Positions 45,450 through 57,631 of a stretch of 64,000 bases of DNA are shown in pieces. The position numbers were made by a program, and so were the translations under genes. The notes under the pieces are model-generated. The model was not told where the DNA came from and made no database searches. It saw only the letters and a list, made by a program, of their open reading frames with translations. This stretch comes from Nocardia goodfellowii (GTDB lineage Bacteria > Actinomycetota > Actinomycetes > Mycobacteriales > Mycobacteriaceae): assembly GCF_017875645.1 (NCBI RefSeq), contig NZ_JAGGMR010000001.1, positions 3,410,001 to 3,474,000 of the forward strand. The letters are read 5' to 3'. Each line of letters begins with the position of its first letter. Positions within the stretch are counted from its first letter, which is position 1.

Positions 45450-47198
45450 GTGATCACCCGCCTCTCCCAACTGTTCCTGCGTACCCTGCGCGACGATCCC
45501 GCCGACGCCGAGGTGCCCAGCCACAAACTGCTCGTCCGCGCCGGATACGTGCGCCGCGTCGCCCCGGGTGTGTACTCGTGGCTGCCGCTGGGCTTGCGCG
45601 TGCTGCGGGAAGTGGAGCGTGTGGTCCGCGAAGAAATGAACGCCATGGGCGCGCAGGAGATCTCGCTGCCCGCACTGCTGCCGCGCGACCCGTACGAGAC
45701 CACCAACCGGTGGACCGAATACGGCGACGCCCTGTTCCGGCTGCAAGACCGCAAGGGCGCGGACTACCTGCTCGGTCCCACCCACGAGGAACTGTTCGCG
45801 CTCACCGTGAAGAGCGAATACAACTCGTACAAGGATCTGCCCGTCTCGCTCTACCAGATCCAGACCAAATACCGCGACGAGGAACGCCCCCGCGCGGGCA
45901 TCCTGCGTGGCCGCGAGTTCATCATGAAGGACTCCTACTCCTTCGACCTCGACGAAGCGGGCCTGAAGGCCTCCTACAACGCGCACCGCGAGGCCTACCA
46001 GCGCATCTTCGACCGCCTCGGGGTCAAGTACGTCATCGTGGCCGCGACCTCCGGCGCCATGGGCGGCAGCGCGTCCGAGGAGTTCCTGGCCGACAGCCCC
46101 GTCGGCGAGGACACCTATGTGGTGTGCCGCGAATCCGGTTACGCCGCGAACGTCGAGGCCGTGATCACCCCCGCGCCCGCGGCTCAGCCGGTCGACGGGC
46201 TGCCCGACGCGGTGGTGCACGACACCCCGAACACGCCCACCATCGCGACCCTGGTCGACTGGGCCAACGAAGCGGGCATCTACGGTCGTCCCGTCACCGC
46301 CGCCGACACCTTGAAGAACGTCATGGTGAAGCTGCGCCACCCGGACGGCAAGGCCGAGATCGTCGGCATCGGCATCCCCGGCGACCGTGAGGTCGACGAC
46401 AAGCGGCTCGGCGCGTCCGTCGAACCGGCCGAGGTCGAACTGCTCACCGACGAGGACTTCAAGGCCAACCCGTTCCTGGTCAAGGGCTACATCGGCCCGA
46501 AGGCGCTGCAGGACAACGGCGTTCGCTACCTGGTCGATCCGCGCGTGGCCACCGGCACCAGCTGGATCACCGGCGCCGATACGCAGGGCAAGCACGTGGT
46601 CGGCCTGGTCGCGGGCCGGGACTTCACCCCCGACGGCACCATCGAGGCCGCCGAGGTCCGCGACGGCGATCCGTCGCCCGACGGCCGCGGCACCCTGGTC
46701 GCCGCCCGCGGCATCGAGATCGGCCACATCTTCCAGCTCGGCTACAAGTACACCGACGCCTTCGAGGTCGACGTGCTCGGCGAGAACGGCAAGCCGGTCC
46801 GGCTGATCATGGGTTCCTACGGTGTCGGCGTCTCCCGCATGGTCGCCGTGATCGCCGAACAGCAGCACGACGAGAAGGGCCTGCGCTGGCCCGCGGAGAT
46901 CGCCCCGTTCGACATCCACGTCGTCATCGCGAACAAGGACGACGCCGCCCGCGCCGGCGCGGAACAGGTTGCCGCGGGCCTGGATTCCCACGGCCTCGAA
47001 GTTCTCTTCGACGACCGCACCGCCTCGCCGGGCGTCAAGTTCAAAGACGCCGAACTCCTCGGCATGCCGTGGGTGCTCGTCATCGGCCGCGGCTGGGCCG
47101 AAGGCAAGGTCGAGTTGCGCAACCGCTTCACCGGCGAAGCCGAAGAACTCCCGGCGGATTCCGCCGTCGACGCGGTTCTCGCCAAACTCCGCGGCTAG
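45450..47198 (+). CDS. proS: Prolyl-tRNA synthetase (bacterial type with editing domain)
   Basis: A 582-residue class II synthetase. Motif 1 region is [39 protein letters not shown]. Motif 2 is [28 protein letters not shown]. The INS editing domain (about 225-390) separates it from motif 3, [20 protein letters not shown]. The C-terminal anticodon-binding domain begins [12 protein letters not shown]. Length and order are standard. It restores synteny with mycobacteria after the accessory region. Confidence 0.96.
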   Translation: MITRLSQLFLRTLRDDPADAEVPSHKLLVRAGYVRRVAPGVYSWLPLGLRVLREVERVVREEMNAMGAQEISLPALLPRDPYETTNRWTEYGDALFRLQDRKGADYLLGPTHEELFALTVKSEYNSYKDLPVSLYQIQTKYRDEERPRAGILRGREFIMKDSYSFDLDEAGLKASYNAHREAYQRIFDRLGVKYVIVAATSGAMGGSASEEFLADSPVGEDTYVVCRESGYAANVEAVITPAPAAQPVDGLPDAVVHDTPNTPTIATLVDWANEAGIYGRPVTAADTLKNVMVKLRHPDGKAEIVGIGIPGDREVDDKRLGASVEPAEVELLTDEDFKANPFLVKGYIGPKALQDNGVRYLVDPRVATGTSWITGADTQGKHVVGLVAGRDFTPDGTIEAAEVRDGDPSPDGRGTLVAARGIEIGHIFQLGYKYTDAFEVDVLGENGKPVRLIMGSYGVGVSRMVAVIAEQQHDEKGLRWPAEIAPFDIHVVIANKDDAARAGAEQVAAGLDSHGLEVLFDDRTASPGVKFKDAELLGMPWVLVIGRGWAEGKVELRNRFTGEAEELPADSAVDAVLAKLRG

Positions 47199-47313
47199 GC
47201 ACCGACGCCGCCCCGGGCTGTACCTCGGCACCGGGCGCGGTCGGCCGGGGCCGGAGTGCGTCGAAGATGGTGTGGTGGAGGCTGTTTCCCGCGCGTCCGA
47301 TGCCGAGATGCGA

Positions 47314-47319
47314 TTAGAT
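47314..47319 (+). promoter_or_regulatory. -10 box for leaderless transcript of the DinB-like gene
   Basis: TTAGAT, 6 bases (CGGGGT), then ATG 47326. No ribosome site. Confidence 0.4.
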
Positions 47320-47325
47320 CGGGGT

Positions 47326-48012
47326 ATGGCACCTGACGAGTATCTGGCGTTGTTGCGGGCCGAATTGGACGCGTTCGGCACCTGCGTCAGCGGGGAGTTG
47401 GACGCACCGGTCGAGCATTGCGGCGACTGGACGCTGTATGACCTGATCAATCACGTGGGTGTGGGGAATCTGTGGGTGGTGGCCGCGGTGCGGGAGCAGC
47501 GGCGTGACTACCAGGCCCCCGACGGACCCAAGGACCCTGCCGCGGTGAAGGATTGGTACGCCGAGACGGCGGACGCGCTGGTTTCCGCCCTCGACGCCGA
47601 CCCGGATACGCCCGCCTGGACCTTCGCTCCGCCGCACACCGTCGGCTTCTGGCGGCGTCGTCGCTGGCTGGAGACCCTGGTGCACCGTTTCGACGCCGAG
47701 CACGCCCTCGGCATCGACAGCCGGATCGAGCCGGCGCACGCCGCGGACGGGATCGCCGAGGTCATCGAGGTGTTCGTGCCCCGCATGGTGAAGCGCGGGC
47801 TGGCCGCGGCGCCCAGCCACGCGGTCCGGCTTTCCGCGATCGACACCGGCGGCTCCTGGGTGCTCGGCCCCGGCGATCCGGTCGCCACCGTCAGCGGCCC
47901 GGCGGCCACGCTGTTCCTGGCGCTGTGGAATCGAGTTCCGGCGACGCGGCTGTTCTGGTCCGGTGACGTCGCCACCGCCCGCGACGTGCTGAAGGGTCCG
48001 CTGGTTCCGTAG
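47326..48012 (+). CDS. DinB/maleylpyruvate-isomerase-family protein (mycothiol-dependent type)
   Basis: A 228-residue protein. PVEHCGDWTLYDLINHVGVGNLWV gives the W-x-x-x-D-L-x-x-H-V motif with a metal-binding His; LETLVHRFDAEHALG supplies the second and third His. This is the TIGR03083 family of actinobacterial DinB-like enzymes, many of which use mycothiol. The C-terminal half (MDMPI_C-like) has GPAATLFLALWNRVP. Substrate unknown. It lies between proS and the acyl-CoA dehydrogenase. Confidence 0.85.
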   Translation: MAPDEYLALLRAELDAFGTCVSGELDAPVEHCGDWTLYDLINHVGVGNLWVVAAVREQRRDYQAPDGPKDPAAVKDWYAETADALVSALDADPDTPAWTFAPPHTVGFWRRRRWLETLVHRFDAEHALGIDSRIEPAHAADGIAEVIEVFVPRMVKRGLAAAPSHAVRLSAIDTGGSWVLGPGDPVATVSGPAATLFLALWNRVPATRLFWSGDVATARDVLKGPLVP

Positions 48013-48032
48013 CGCGGCGGCGCACTTTCCGG

Positions 48033-48070
48033 GGGCGGTGCCCGCCCGCCGCTGGTCGGCGGCACCGCCC
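48033..48070 (+). terminator. Hairpin after the DinB-like gene
   Basis: Perfect 10-base arms GGGCGGTGCC (48033-48042) and GGCACCGCCC (48061-48070), with further pairing CGCCG/CGGCG inside. It begins 21 bases past the stop. Confidence 0.65.
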
Positions 48071-48148
48071 GCAGACCTACGGTTCCGTAGGTGGAATCTG
48101 CAGGTCAGCGGTTGATCACACCTCGCCCGCGCTGCTGTTACCCGCTGG

Positions 48149-48154
48149 TAAGTT
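48149..48154 (+). promoter_or_regulatory. -10 box for leaderless acyl-CoA dehydrogenase transcript
   Basis: TAAGTT, 7 bases (AACCGGC), then ATG 48162. No ribosome site. Confidence 0.5.
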
Positions 48155-48161
48155 AACCGGC

Positions 48162-49913
48162 ATGACGAGCACCGACCCGCTGTTGTTCAACCCGGCGACC
48201 TACGACCCGGCGCACTTCGATCCCGAGACCCGTCGCCTGTTGAAGGCGACCATCGAGTGGTTCGAGTCGCGGGGCAAGGCGCAGCTGCTCGCCGACGACG
48301 CGCAGGCCACCTGGGTTTCCGACTTCCTCGAGTTCGTCAAGGAAGAGAAGCTCTTCGCGACCTTCCTCACCCCGGCCGCCTACGCCGACGGTGACGAGAA
48401 CCGGCGCTGGGACGCCGCCCGCAACGCCGCGCTCTCGGAGATCTTCGGGTTCTACGGCCTCGCGTACTGGTACGCCGAGCAGGTCACCATCCTCGGCCTG
48501 GGCCCGATCTGGCAGAGCGACAACGAGATCGCGAAGCGCAAGGCGGCCGCCGACCTGGCCGACGGTCAGGTGATGGCCTTCGCGCTGTCCGAGCAAACGC
48601 ACGGCGCCGACATCTACAACACCGACCTGGTGCTCACTCCCACCGAGCCGGGCAGCGCCGACCACGAAGCCGGAATCCTGTTCCGCGCCAACGGCGAAAA
48701 GTACTACATCGGCAACGGCAACGTCGCCAGCATGGTCTCGGTGTTCTCCCGCCGCGCCGACCTCGAAGGCGCCGACGGCTACGTCTGGTTCGCCGCCGAC
48801 AGCCGGCACGAGAACTACCACCTGATCGGCAACGTGGTGCACCAGCAGATGTACGTCTCCACCTTCCGGCTGGAGAACTACCCGGTGCGCGCCGAGGACA
48901 TCCTGCACACCGGCCCGGAAGCCTTCTCCGCGGCGCTGAACACCGTCAACGTGGGCAAGTTCAACCTCTGCCACGGCGGCGTCGGCATGGTCGAACATTC
49001 CTTCTACGAAGCCATCACGCACGCCAACAACCGGATCCTCTACGGCAACCCGGTGACCGCGTTCCCACACGTGCGCAACAACTTCGTCGACGCCTACAGC
49101 CGCATGGTCGCGATGAAGCTGTTCAGCGACCGCGCCATCGACTACTTCCGCACCGCCAGCCTGGAAGACCGTCGCTACCTGCTGTTCAACCCGATGACCA
49201 AGTCGAAGGTGACCTCCGAGGGCGAGGTCGTGATGACCCTGCTGCTGGATGTGCTGGCCGCCAAGGGATTCGAGAAGAACACCTACTTCAACGAGGTGCA
49301 GCGCCTGATCAGCTGCCTGCCCCGGCTGGAGGGCACGGTGCACGTCAACGTGGGGCAGATCCTCAAGTTCATGCCGAACTACCTGTTCAACCCGAAGGAC
49401 TACCCGGAGGTCGGCACCCGTCAGGACGCCGCCGACGACGCGTTCTTCTGGCGGCAGGGTCCCGCGCGCGGCGCCGGCAAGGTGCAGTTCGCGGACTGGA
49501 CTCCGGTGTACGAGAAGCACTCCGAGGTTCCGAACGTGGCTCGCTTCTACGAGCAGGCCCAAGCGCTGCGCGCCCTGCTGCTGCACGCCGCGCCGGACGA
49601 GGCCCAGCAGCGGGATCTGGACTTCATGCTGACCATCGGACACCTGTTCTCGCTGGTGGTCTACGGTCAGCTGATCCTGGAGCAGGCCGCGCTCACCGAC
49701 CTGGACCGTGACCTGCTGGATCAGATCTTCGACTTCCAGATCCGCGACTTCAACGGCTACGCCACCACGCTCTACGGCAAGCCCTCCACCACCGCGGCCC
49801 AGCGCGAATGGGCCGTCGGCGCACTGCGCACCCCGCTGGCCGATCGGGACCGCTTCGACCGCGTCTGGAACCAGGTGGCTTCCTACGACGGCGCCTACGA
49901 GATGCGGGGGTAG
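48162..49913 (+). CDS. Acyl-CoA dehydrogenase family protein (FadE-like, long form)
   Basis: A 583-residue flavoprotein, longer than typical 380-400-residue acyl-CoA dehydrogenases. Core segments include FALSEQTHGADIYNTDLVLTP (the A-x-x-E-x-x-x-G-x-D substrate/FAD region), YYIGNGNVASMVSVFSRR, LNTVNVGKFNLCHGGVGM and RILYGNPVTAFPHVRNNFVDAYSRMVAMKLF. The extra C-terminal part resembles acyl-CoA oxidase or fatty-acid FadE5-like proteins. It would introduce a 2,3-double bond in an acyl-CoA with FAD. It stands alone, flanked by terminators on both sides. Chain-length preference cannot be read. Confidence 0.85.
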   Translation: MTSTDPLLFNPATYDPAHFDPETRRLLKATIEWFESRGKAQLLADDAQATWVSDFLEFVKEEKLFATFLTPAAYADGDENRRWDAARNAALSEIFGFYGLAYWYAEQVTILGLGPIWQSDNEIAKRKAAADLADGQVMAFALSEQTHGADIYNTDLVLTPTEPGSADHEAGILFRANGEKYYIGNGNVASMVSVFSRRADLEGADGYVWFAADSRHENYHLIGNVVHQQMYVSTFRLENYPVRAEDILHTGPEAFSAALNTVNVGKFNLCHGGVGMVEHSFYEAITHANNRILYGNPVTAFPHVRNNFVDAYSRMVAMKLFSDRAIDYFRTASLEDRRYLLFNPMTKSKVTSEGEVVMTLLLDVLAAKGFEKNTYFNEVQRLISCLPRLEGTVHVNVGQILKFMPNYLFNPKDYPEVGTRQDAADDAFFWRQGPARGAGKVQFADWTPVYEKHSEVPNVARFYEQAQALRALLLHAAPDEAQQRDLDFMLTIGHLFSLVVYGQLILEQAALTDLDRDLLDQIFDFQIRDFNGYATTLYGKPSTTAAQREWAVGALRTPLADRDRFDRVWNQVASYDGAYEMRG

Positions 49914-49954
49914 CCGGGACGACACCTCGCTGCGCTCGGCTTTCGTCCCGGCTA
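49911..49954 (+). terminator. Terminator overlapping the acyl-CoA dehydrogenase stop codon
   Basis: Perfect 12-base arms TAGCCGGGACGA (49911-49922, including the TAG stop) and TCGTCCCGGCTA (49943-49954), 20-base loop. Confidence 0.7.
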
Positions 49955-49992
49955 CCGGTGTCCGAGTGGCACCGGGGGCGCTTCGCTTCCCC

Positions 49993-50190
49993 GGTGCCGC
50001 GCTGCTTCCGGTCGTGGCGCACTGTTCCCCGGTCGTGGCGCGCTGTCCCTGGTCCTGCCGACTGTCCCTGGTCGTGGCGCGCTGGTCCTGGTCGTGGCGC
50101 GCTGGTTCCGGTCGTGCCGCACTGGTCCTGGTCGTGCCGCACTATTCCCCGGCCGTGCCGCGCTGGTCCCGGTCGTGCCGCCGTGCTCGG
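49993..50190. repeat. Tandem array of about nine 20-base repeats
   Basis: Nine consecutive units of 19-21 bases start at 50010, 50031, 50051, 50070, 50090, 50110, 50130, 50151 and 50171, preceded by a partial unit at 49993. The consensus is about GGTCGTGSCGCRCTGGTCCC. Units differ by a few substitutions and by single-base indels (19, 20 or 21 long), so the array does not keep a reading frame. It lies between a terminator and the convergent end of the DUF4439 gene (50204). No spacers, so it is not CRISPR. Confidence 0.85.
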
Positions 50191-50203
50191 GTTCGGGGAA
50201 TCG

Positions 50204-50638
50204 TCAGGACTTGCCCGGGAACGCGATCGTCGGCGGTTGGGTGCCCAGGATCGCCTGCCAAGTGGCTTGGCGCACAGCCGATTCGGTGAGCGCGTCGATC
50301 CCGATGCGGCGCACGTCCGCGGCGTCGGCGCGCTCGACCACGGCCCGCCACGCGACGGCGCAGTCGTTTTCCACGGTGACCGCGAGCTTCGCCGCCGGAA
50401 TCGGATCGTCCACCGGGAACGGGGTGGTGTACGCGGCGTCCGGGGCGGGCACGGCCACACCGGCGACCTTCAGGGCGTCGATCGTCGAGTCCCGCCGAGC
50501 CCGGTGCGCGGCAACGTATTCCGCGACCAGCCGGGACCGATCGGTATTGGCGTAGGCCGCGATCACGCCGTAGGCGTACACCGCGGCGTACTCGGCGTCG
50601 AGCGCGTCGAGCAGCGCCTGCTGCTGGCCGGTCGTCAT
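50204..50638 (-). CDS. DUF4439 ferritin-like domain protein
   Basis: A 144-residue helical protein. The N-terminal helix QQALLDALDAEYAAVYAYGVIAAYA has the E-x-x-Y pattern; RSRLVAEYVAAHRARRDSTIDAL carries the E-x-x-x-H pair; FPVDDPIPAAKLAVTVENDCAVAWRAVVERAD is the third helix with E-x-x-x-A-x-x-W. This is the DUF4439 ferritin-like family, expected to bind metal in a four-helix bundle. Its ATG overlaps the stop of the lipoprotein gene (ATGA), so translation is coupled. The pair matches Rv2844/Rv2843 in position next to rimP. Confidence 0.85.
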   Translation of the reverse strand: MTTGQQQALLDALDAEYAAVYAYGVIAAYANTDRSRLVAEYVAAHRARRDSTIDALKVAGVAVPAPDAAYTTPFPVDDPIPAAKLAVTVENDCAVAWRAVVERADAADVRRIGIDALTESAVRQATWQAILGTQPPTIAFPGKS

Positions 50639-51255
50639 GCGAGCAGCACCCCTACTTCGGTGGCGCAGGACGCGCTGATGGACGCGAGCAGTCCCGCGCG
50701 GTAGCCGGACAGTGCCCGCGCCAGTTCGGCCGCCGCCTGCCGGGACCGGCCGAGCTGTTCGCCGAGCTGCTCGAGACTCATCGGCGCCGCCGGCGGCGCC
50801 TGCGTACCGGTCGTCCCGCCGGGGGCCGCCGCTCCGGAGGGTGTGGCCGCGGCGCGGGTCCGGGGCACCGGAGTGGTCCCGTCACCGTAAACGCCGATGA
50901 CACGGTCGATTTCGGCCTGCAATGCCTCGGCATGCGCGGTGCGTTCGGCGGCGATGGCGGTCAGTGCGCTCTGTTTCTGCGGTGCCAGCGCGATCGCGGC
51001 GGTCGCGGCGGCGGCATCGGCCTTGGCCGAGCTGACCTGTGCGGCAAGTGGATCCGGCGCCTGTAGCGGCTCCTCGCCGCAGGCCGTGCTCGCGCCGAGC
51101 GCGAGCGCCCCGAGGGCGCCGCCACCGGCCAACCGGAATGCGGCGCGGCGGGTGAAGGCAGTGCCCGGGGACGGCAGGAGACGAAGCCGGTGGGGTGGGT
51201 AAGTAGAGTGGCCGGGCGAGCACCCGGCAGGCGGGGCGAGGAGGCGGATGGGCAC
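50635..51255 (-). CDS. Tat-type lipoprotein, partner of the DUF4439 protein
   Basis: A 206-residue protein read from GTG 51255. The start is uncertain: a long lead precedes the twin-arginine segment FTRRAAFRLAGGGALGALALG and the lipobox ASTAC (Cys about 58). A start inside the lead (for example near LLPSPGTAF) would shorten it. The mature part is Ala-rich and helical (QVSSAKADAAAATAAIALAPQKQSALTAIAAERTAHAEALQAEIDRVIG) with a Pro/Thr/Ala-rich linker, and is probably an extracytoplasmic coiled coil. The gene is translationally coupled to the ferritin-like gene and diverges from rimP. Confidence 0.75.
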   Translation of the reverse strand: MPIRLLAPPAGCSPGHSTYPPHRLRLLPSPGTAFTRRAAFRLAGGGALGALALGASTACGEEPLQAPDPLAAQVSSAKADAAAATAAIALAPQKQSALTAIAAERTAHAEALQAEIDRVIGVYGDGTTPVPRTRAAATPSGAAAPGGTTGTQAPPAAPMSLEQLGEQLGRSRQAAAELARALSGYRAGLLASISASCATEVGVLLA

Positions 51256-51344
51256 GGCACCATCGTGCCAGATTCGATCTTCCGGTCCGGTGGCGGCGCG
51301 GGCGCGCCGACTGGGTGACCACGCGTGTGATGCACCCAGCAAAC

Positions 51345-51372
51345 TTGCCTACGGTAGCTGGTCCTTTACACT
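51345..51372 (+). promoter_or_regulatory. Promoter of the rimP-nusA-ylxR-infB operon
   Basis: TTGCCT (51345-51350), 16-base spacer, TACACT (51367-51372). Transcription would start near 51379, giving a leader of about 70 bases to the rimP ATG at 51449. TACGCT at 51385-51390 is a second possible -10. Confidence 0.5.
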
Positions 51373-51448
51373 CTCCGAGCGCGTTACGCTAGATCTTCGG
51401 TACATAAACTTTCTCCCCTCGTCACAACTGAACCAGGAGCCGCCCCAG

Positions 51449-52078
51449 ATGCCGATGCCGACCGAGGAAAGGGTGAGCCAGCTAGTAGCTGGGCTCGTCG
51501 AACGCCGAGGGCTCGACCTCGAGGGCGTTGAGATCGCCACTGCCGGACAGCAAAACGAGGCGGGCGATCCGGGTCAGTATCGGGTCAAGATCGTCGTCGA
51601 CAGTGACGCGGCGGTCGATCTGGACGCCGTCGCCGCACTGAGCAACGAGATCTCCGAGGCACTCGACGCGGCGGGCGATTTCGGCGAGACGGCGTACCTG
51701 CTGGAAGTCACCACCCCGGGCATCAACCGTCCGCTCACCGCGGACCGGCACTGGCGGCGCGCGCAGGGCCGCAAGGTCCGGGTCAAGCTACGCGCGGACG
51801 CGACCTCACCGGACCCCGCCGGGGCAACCAAGTTCGAAGCCCGCGTCGGCCGGCTGGACGGCGAGCGGATCGCACTGGTGCTCGGAGGCAAAGCCAAACC
51901 GCGCCTGGCGACGGTGCCGCTGGCCGATATCGCCGAGGCCGTGGTCCAGGTCGAGTTCAACCAGCCCGGCGCCGAAGAATTGGAGCTCGCGGGCGGCATC
52001 GCACCCGGCAAGCCGCTGCCCGGTTCCGAACCCGAAGACCTCTCATCCGAATCAGCATCCGAAGGGATCGTGGAATGA
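51449..52078 (+). CDS. rimP: Ribosome maturation factor RimP
   Basis: A 209-residue protein for 30S subunit assembly. N-terminal domain [21 protein letters not shown]; core [31 protein letters not shown]; signature [32 protein letters not shown], which is diagnostic (VSSPGxxRPL variant). An acidic Ser/Glu-rich tail follows. ATG 51449 has AGGAGC upstream; ATG 51455 is an alternative. Its stop overlaps the nusA start (ATGA). Confidence 0.95.
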   Translation: MPMPTEERVSQLVAGLVERRGLDLEGVEIATAGQQNEAGDPGQYRVKIVVDSDAAVDLDAVAALSNEISEALDAAGDFGETAYLLEVTTPGINRPLTADRHWRRAQGRKVRVKLRADATSPDPAGATKFEARVGRLDGERIALVLGGKAKPRLATVPLADIAEAVVQVEFNQPGAEELELAGGIAPGKPLPGSEPEDLSSESASEGIVE

Positions 52079-53103
52079 ACATCGAAATCGAAGCCCTGCG
52101 CGCGATAGTCGCCGACAAGGGGATCTCGATCGAGACGGTGATCTCCGCGATCGAGTCCGCGCTGCTCACCGCCTACCGGCACACCGAGGGGCATCAGCCC
52201 AACGCGCGCATCGACATCAACCAGAAGACCGGCAACGTCCGCGTGATGGCGCGCGAGCTCGACGCCGACGGCAACGTCATCTCCGAATGGGACGACACCC
52301 CTGAGGGTTTCGGCCGGATCGCGGCCACCACCGCGCGCCAGGTCGTGCTGCAGCGGCTGCGCGACGCGGAGAACGAGAAGTCCTTCGGCGAGTTCTCCAC
52401 GCACGAGGGCGACATCGTCGGCGGCGTGGTGCAGCGGGACGCGCGTGCCAACGCCCGCGGCACCGTGGTGGTCCGCATCGGCAGCGAACTGCACGGCACC
52501 GAGGCGCTGATCCCGTCGGCCGAGCAGGTGCCGGGGGAGACCTACGAACACGGCGATCGCATCAAGGCCTATGTCTACGGCGTCTCGCGGGGTCCGCGCG
52601 GTCCGCAGATCACGCTGTCCCGGACACACCCGAATTTGGTTCGCCGCCTGTTTGCCCTCGAGGTACCCGAGATCGCCGACGGTTCGGTCGAGATCGTCGC
52701 GGTGGCGCGCGAGGCGGGGCACCGCTCCAAGATCGCCGTGCGCTCCACCGTGCCCGGCGTCAACGCCAAGGGCGCGTGCATCGGTCCGATGGGCCAGCGC
52801 GTGCGCAACGTGATGAGCGAACTGGCCGGGGAGAAGATCGACATCATCGACTGGGCCGAAGATCCGGCGACCTTCGTCGGTAATGCGCTGTCCCCGTCGA
52901 AGGTGGTATCGGTCACCATCGTCGACCCGGAGGCGCGCGCCGCCCGTGTCGTGGTGCCCGACTTCCAGCTGTCGCTGGCGATCGGCAAGGAAGGCCAGAA
53001 CGCCCGCCTCGCGGCGCGTTTGACCGGGTGGCGCATCGATATCCGCAGCGACGCCGCCCCCGACATGGGCGAAGGCGTGCGGTCGGAGGCGCAGCGCGGT
53101 TGA
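52075..53103 (+). CDS. nusA: Transcription termination/antitermination factor NusA
   Basis: A 342-residue actinobacterial NusA. The N-terminal RNA-polymerase-binding domain (1-110) begins [34 protein letters not shown]. An S1 domain follows (about 130-195, [13 protein letters not shown]). Two KH domains (about 200-335) have [45 protein letters not shown] and [20 protein letters not shown]. It has no C-terminal acidic repeats, as usual in this phylum. It acts on paused RNA polymerase and in rRNA antitermination. Confidence 0.96.
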   Translation: MNIEIEALRAIVADKGISIETVISAIESALLTAYRHTEGHQPNARIDINQKTGNVRVMARELDADGNVISEWDDTPEGFGRIAATTARQVVLQRLRDAENEKSFGEFSTHEGDIVGGVVQRDARANARGTVVVRIGSELHGTEALIPSAEQVPGETYEHGDRIKAYVYGVSRGPRGPQITLSRTHPNLVRRLFALEVPEIADGSVEIVAVAREAGHRSKIAVRSTVPGVNAKGACIGPMGQRVRNVMSELAGEKIDIIDWAEDPATFVGNALSPSKVVSVTIVDPEARAARVVVPDFQLSLAIGKEGQNARLAARLTGWRIDIRSDAAPDMGEGVRSEAQRG

Positions 53104-53204
53104 CCGGAGCGCACGAGGAAGGCGGCAACCCGGCCGTGTTTTCCCAGGAATCGGGTCGCCGGGATGGCAGCTCGGCAACTTCCGCGGGGGCGGAGTTCGT
53201 CGTT

Positions 53205-53579
53205 ATGACCGGGTCGGCGGTAGAGTGGTCTCAGGTTCAGCGCGAGCCTTCGGTTCCTTTGCACGAACGCACCAATGAGAAGACCCTTCGGGTGGCTCCG
53301 GTGCGCACATGTATCGGGTGCCGGAAGCGCGAGTTGGCCGTCGATCTGTTGCGGATCGTGGCGCAAGATCGGGAATCGGATGACGGATCCCGTATCGTCG
53401 CGATCGTTCCCGATCCGCGGCGCAGACTTCCCGGGAGGGGTGCCTGGTTGCACCCCCTTTCGTCTTGTCTGAGCACGGCAGAGCGACGCCGAGCATTCGG
53501 CAGAGCACTACGAGTGTCCGGACATCTGGATATCTCAGCCCTGGAGCATTACCTCGAGAACAGGCACGAGCACTCATGA
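53205..53579 (+). CDS. ylxR: YlxR (DUF448) RNA-binding-like protein
   Basis: A 124-residue protein. The YlxR signature is VRTCIGCRKRELAVDLLRIV; RLPGRGAWLHPLSSCLSTAERRRAFGRAL completes the DUF448 fold. The start is uncertain: ATG 53205 has GGAG 9 bases upstream, while TTG 53259 or GTG 53292 would give the more usual 95-105 residues. A TAGAGT box at 53221-53226 hints at an internal promoter that would favour the later starts. Proteins of this family bind RNA or DNA and sit between nusA and infB in most bacteria. Confidence 0.85.
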   Translation: MTGSAVEWSQVQREPSVPLHERTNEKTLRVAPVRTCIGCRKRELAVDLLRIVAQDRESDDGSRIVAIVPDPRRRLPGRGAWLHPLSSCLSTAERRRAFGRALRVSGHLDISALEHYLENRHEHS

Positions 53580-53637
53580 GCACACCGTGAAGTACCAACG
53601 ATGAACGTCCATCGGAGATAACCCGAGGTCGTGCGGG

Positions 53638-53659
53638 CCGCCGTCCCCTGAAACGGCGG
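53638..53659 (+). promoter_or_regulatory. Hairpin in the infB leader
   Basis: Arms CCGCCGT (53638-53644) and ACGGCGG (53653-53659), 8-base loop, about 30 bases before the infB GTG. It may be an attenuator or processing site between ylxR and infB. Confidence 0.4.
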
Positions 53660-53688
53660 GGCTGCTCGACCTCATGTAGAGGAGAGCA

Positions 53689-56706
<3,018 letters not shown>

Positions 56707-56724
56707 TAGTTCTCGCAGTTGAGA

Positions 56725-56769
56725 CGGCGACGGTTCCGACCTCCCCCCGTGGTAAAGGGGCCGTCGCCG
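56725..56769 (+). terminator. First hairpin after infB
   Basis: Perfect 9-base arms CGGCGACGG (56725-56733) and CCGTCGCCG (56761-56769), with an inner CCCC/GGGG stem. It begins 19 bases past the infB stop. Confidence 0.6.
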
Positions 56770-56796
56770 CTGGACAGTGGTTCGCACCGCGAGCCT

Positions 56797-56844
56797 GAAC
56801 GCCGCGCCTCCCGGGCGCAACAAGTCTCCGGGAGCGCGGCGTTC
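56797..56844 (+). terminator. Second, stronger hairpin after infB
   Basis: The left arm 56797-56814 (GAACGCCGCG, then CCTCCCGG) pairs with 56828-56844 (CCGGGAG, then CGCGGCGTTC), 17 base pairs with one bulged C and a 13-base loop. Lies 30 bases before the DUF503 start. Confidence 0.7.
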
Positions 56845-56873
56845 GTCCATCCACACAGCAAACGGGGGTTTAT

Positions 56874-57164
56874 ATGTTTCTTGGTGCGCTCGAATTCGAC
56901 ATCCTGCTCGGCGACGTTCATTCGCTGAAAGAAAAGCGTTCGGTGATCCGTCCGATATTGGCGGAGTTACAACGTTTCGGCGTCAGTGCCGCGGAGGGCG
57001 GGGAACAGGACCGCTACCGCCGCTCGTTGCTGGGGGTGGCCTTGGTCAGTTCCGGCATGGACCATCTGACCCAGGTACTCGATCGGTGTGAACGCACCGT
57101 GGCGGCACGTCCGGAGTTAGAGTTGCTGGCAGTGCGCCGGCGTATCTTCGGACCTGAAGACTGA
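56874..57164 (+). CDS. DUF503 (YlxP) family protein
   Basis: A 96-residue protein: MFLGALEFDILLGDVHSLKEKRSVIRPILAELQRFGVSAAEGGEQDRYRRSLLGVALVSSG. The H-S-L-K-E-K-R motif is the DUF503 signature. YlxP is linked to rbfA and ribosome assembly by gene order in Gram-positive bacteria. ATG 56874 follows a GGGGG run. It is 15 bases from rbfA, so they are co-transcribed, separated from infB by two hairpins. Confidence 0.9.
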   Translation: MFLGALEFDILLGDVHSLKEKRSVIRPILAELQRFGVSAAEGGEQDRYRRSLLGVALVSSGMDHLTQVLDRCERTVAARPELELLAVRRRIFGPED

Positions 57165-57182
57165 TTTAGAGAGGGGATGGCC

Positions 57183-57623
57183 ATGGCAGATCCAGCCAGG
57201 GCACGCCGACTCGCCAAGCGGATTTCCGAGATCGTGGCAACCGCGATCGACCACGAGGTGAAAGACCCGCGGCTGCGTTTCGTCACGGTGACCGACGCCA
57301 AGGTCACCGGTGACCTGCGCGACGCCACGGTGTACTACACGGTCATGGGTGAGACGGTGGACGCCGAACCCGATTACGCCGCGGCGGCCGCCGGTTTGGA
57401 GAAGGCCAGGGGCGTTCTGCGTTCCAAGGTCGGCGCGGGCACCGGGGTGAAGTTCACGCCCACGTTGGCCTTCGTGCTCGACAAGGTTCCCGAGGTCGCC
57501 CGCGACATGGAGGAACTGCTGGCACGCGCCAGGGCCGCCGACGAGGCAGTCGCGGCGGCGCGGGCCAATGCCACGCCGGCGGGTGACGCCGACCCGTACA
57601 AGATCGACCGCGGCGACGAGTAA
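57183..57623 (+). CDS. rbfA: Ribosome-binding factor A
   Basis: A 146-residue KH-type 30S maturation factor: [54 protein letters not shown], then [23 protein letters not shown]. The K-D-P-R-L and TPTL-x-F segments are diagnostic. An Ala-rich C-terminal tail follows. ATG 57183 is preferred; ATG 57177 would add two residues. AGAGAGGGG is the ribosome site. It is 8 bases before the DHH gene. Confidence 0.95.
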   Translation: MADPARARRLAKRISEIVATAIDHEVKDPRLRFVTVTDAKVTGDLRDATVYYTVMGETVDAEPDYAAAAAGLEKARGVLRSKVGAGTGVKFTPTLAFVLDKVPEVARDMEELLARARAADEAVAAARANATPAGDADPYKIDRGDE

Positions 57624-57631
57624 CGAGCGTA

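Noticed and set aside
49993..50190. CRISPR array.
   Set aside because: Units are directly adjacent with no unique spacers, and no cas genes are present.
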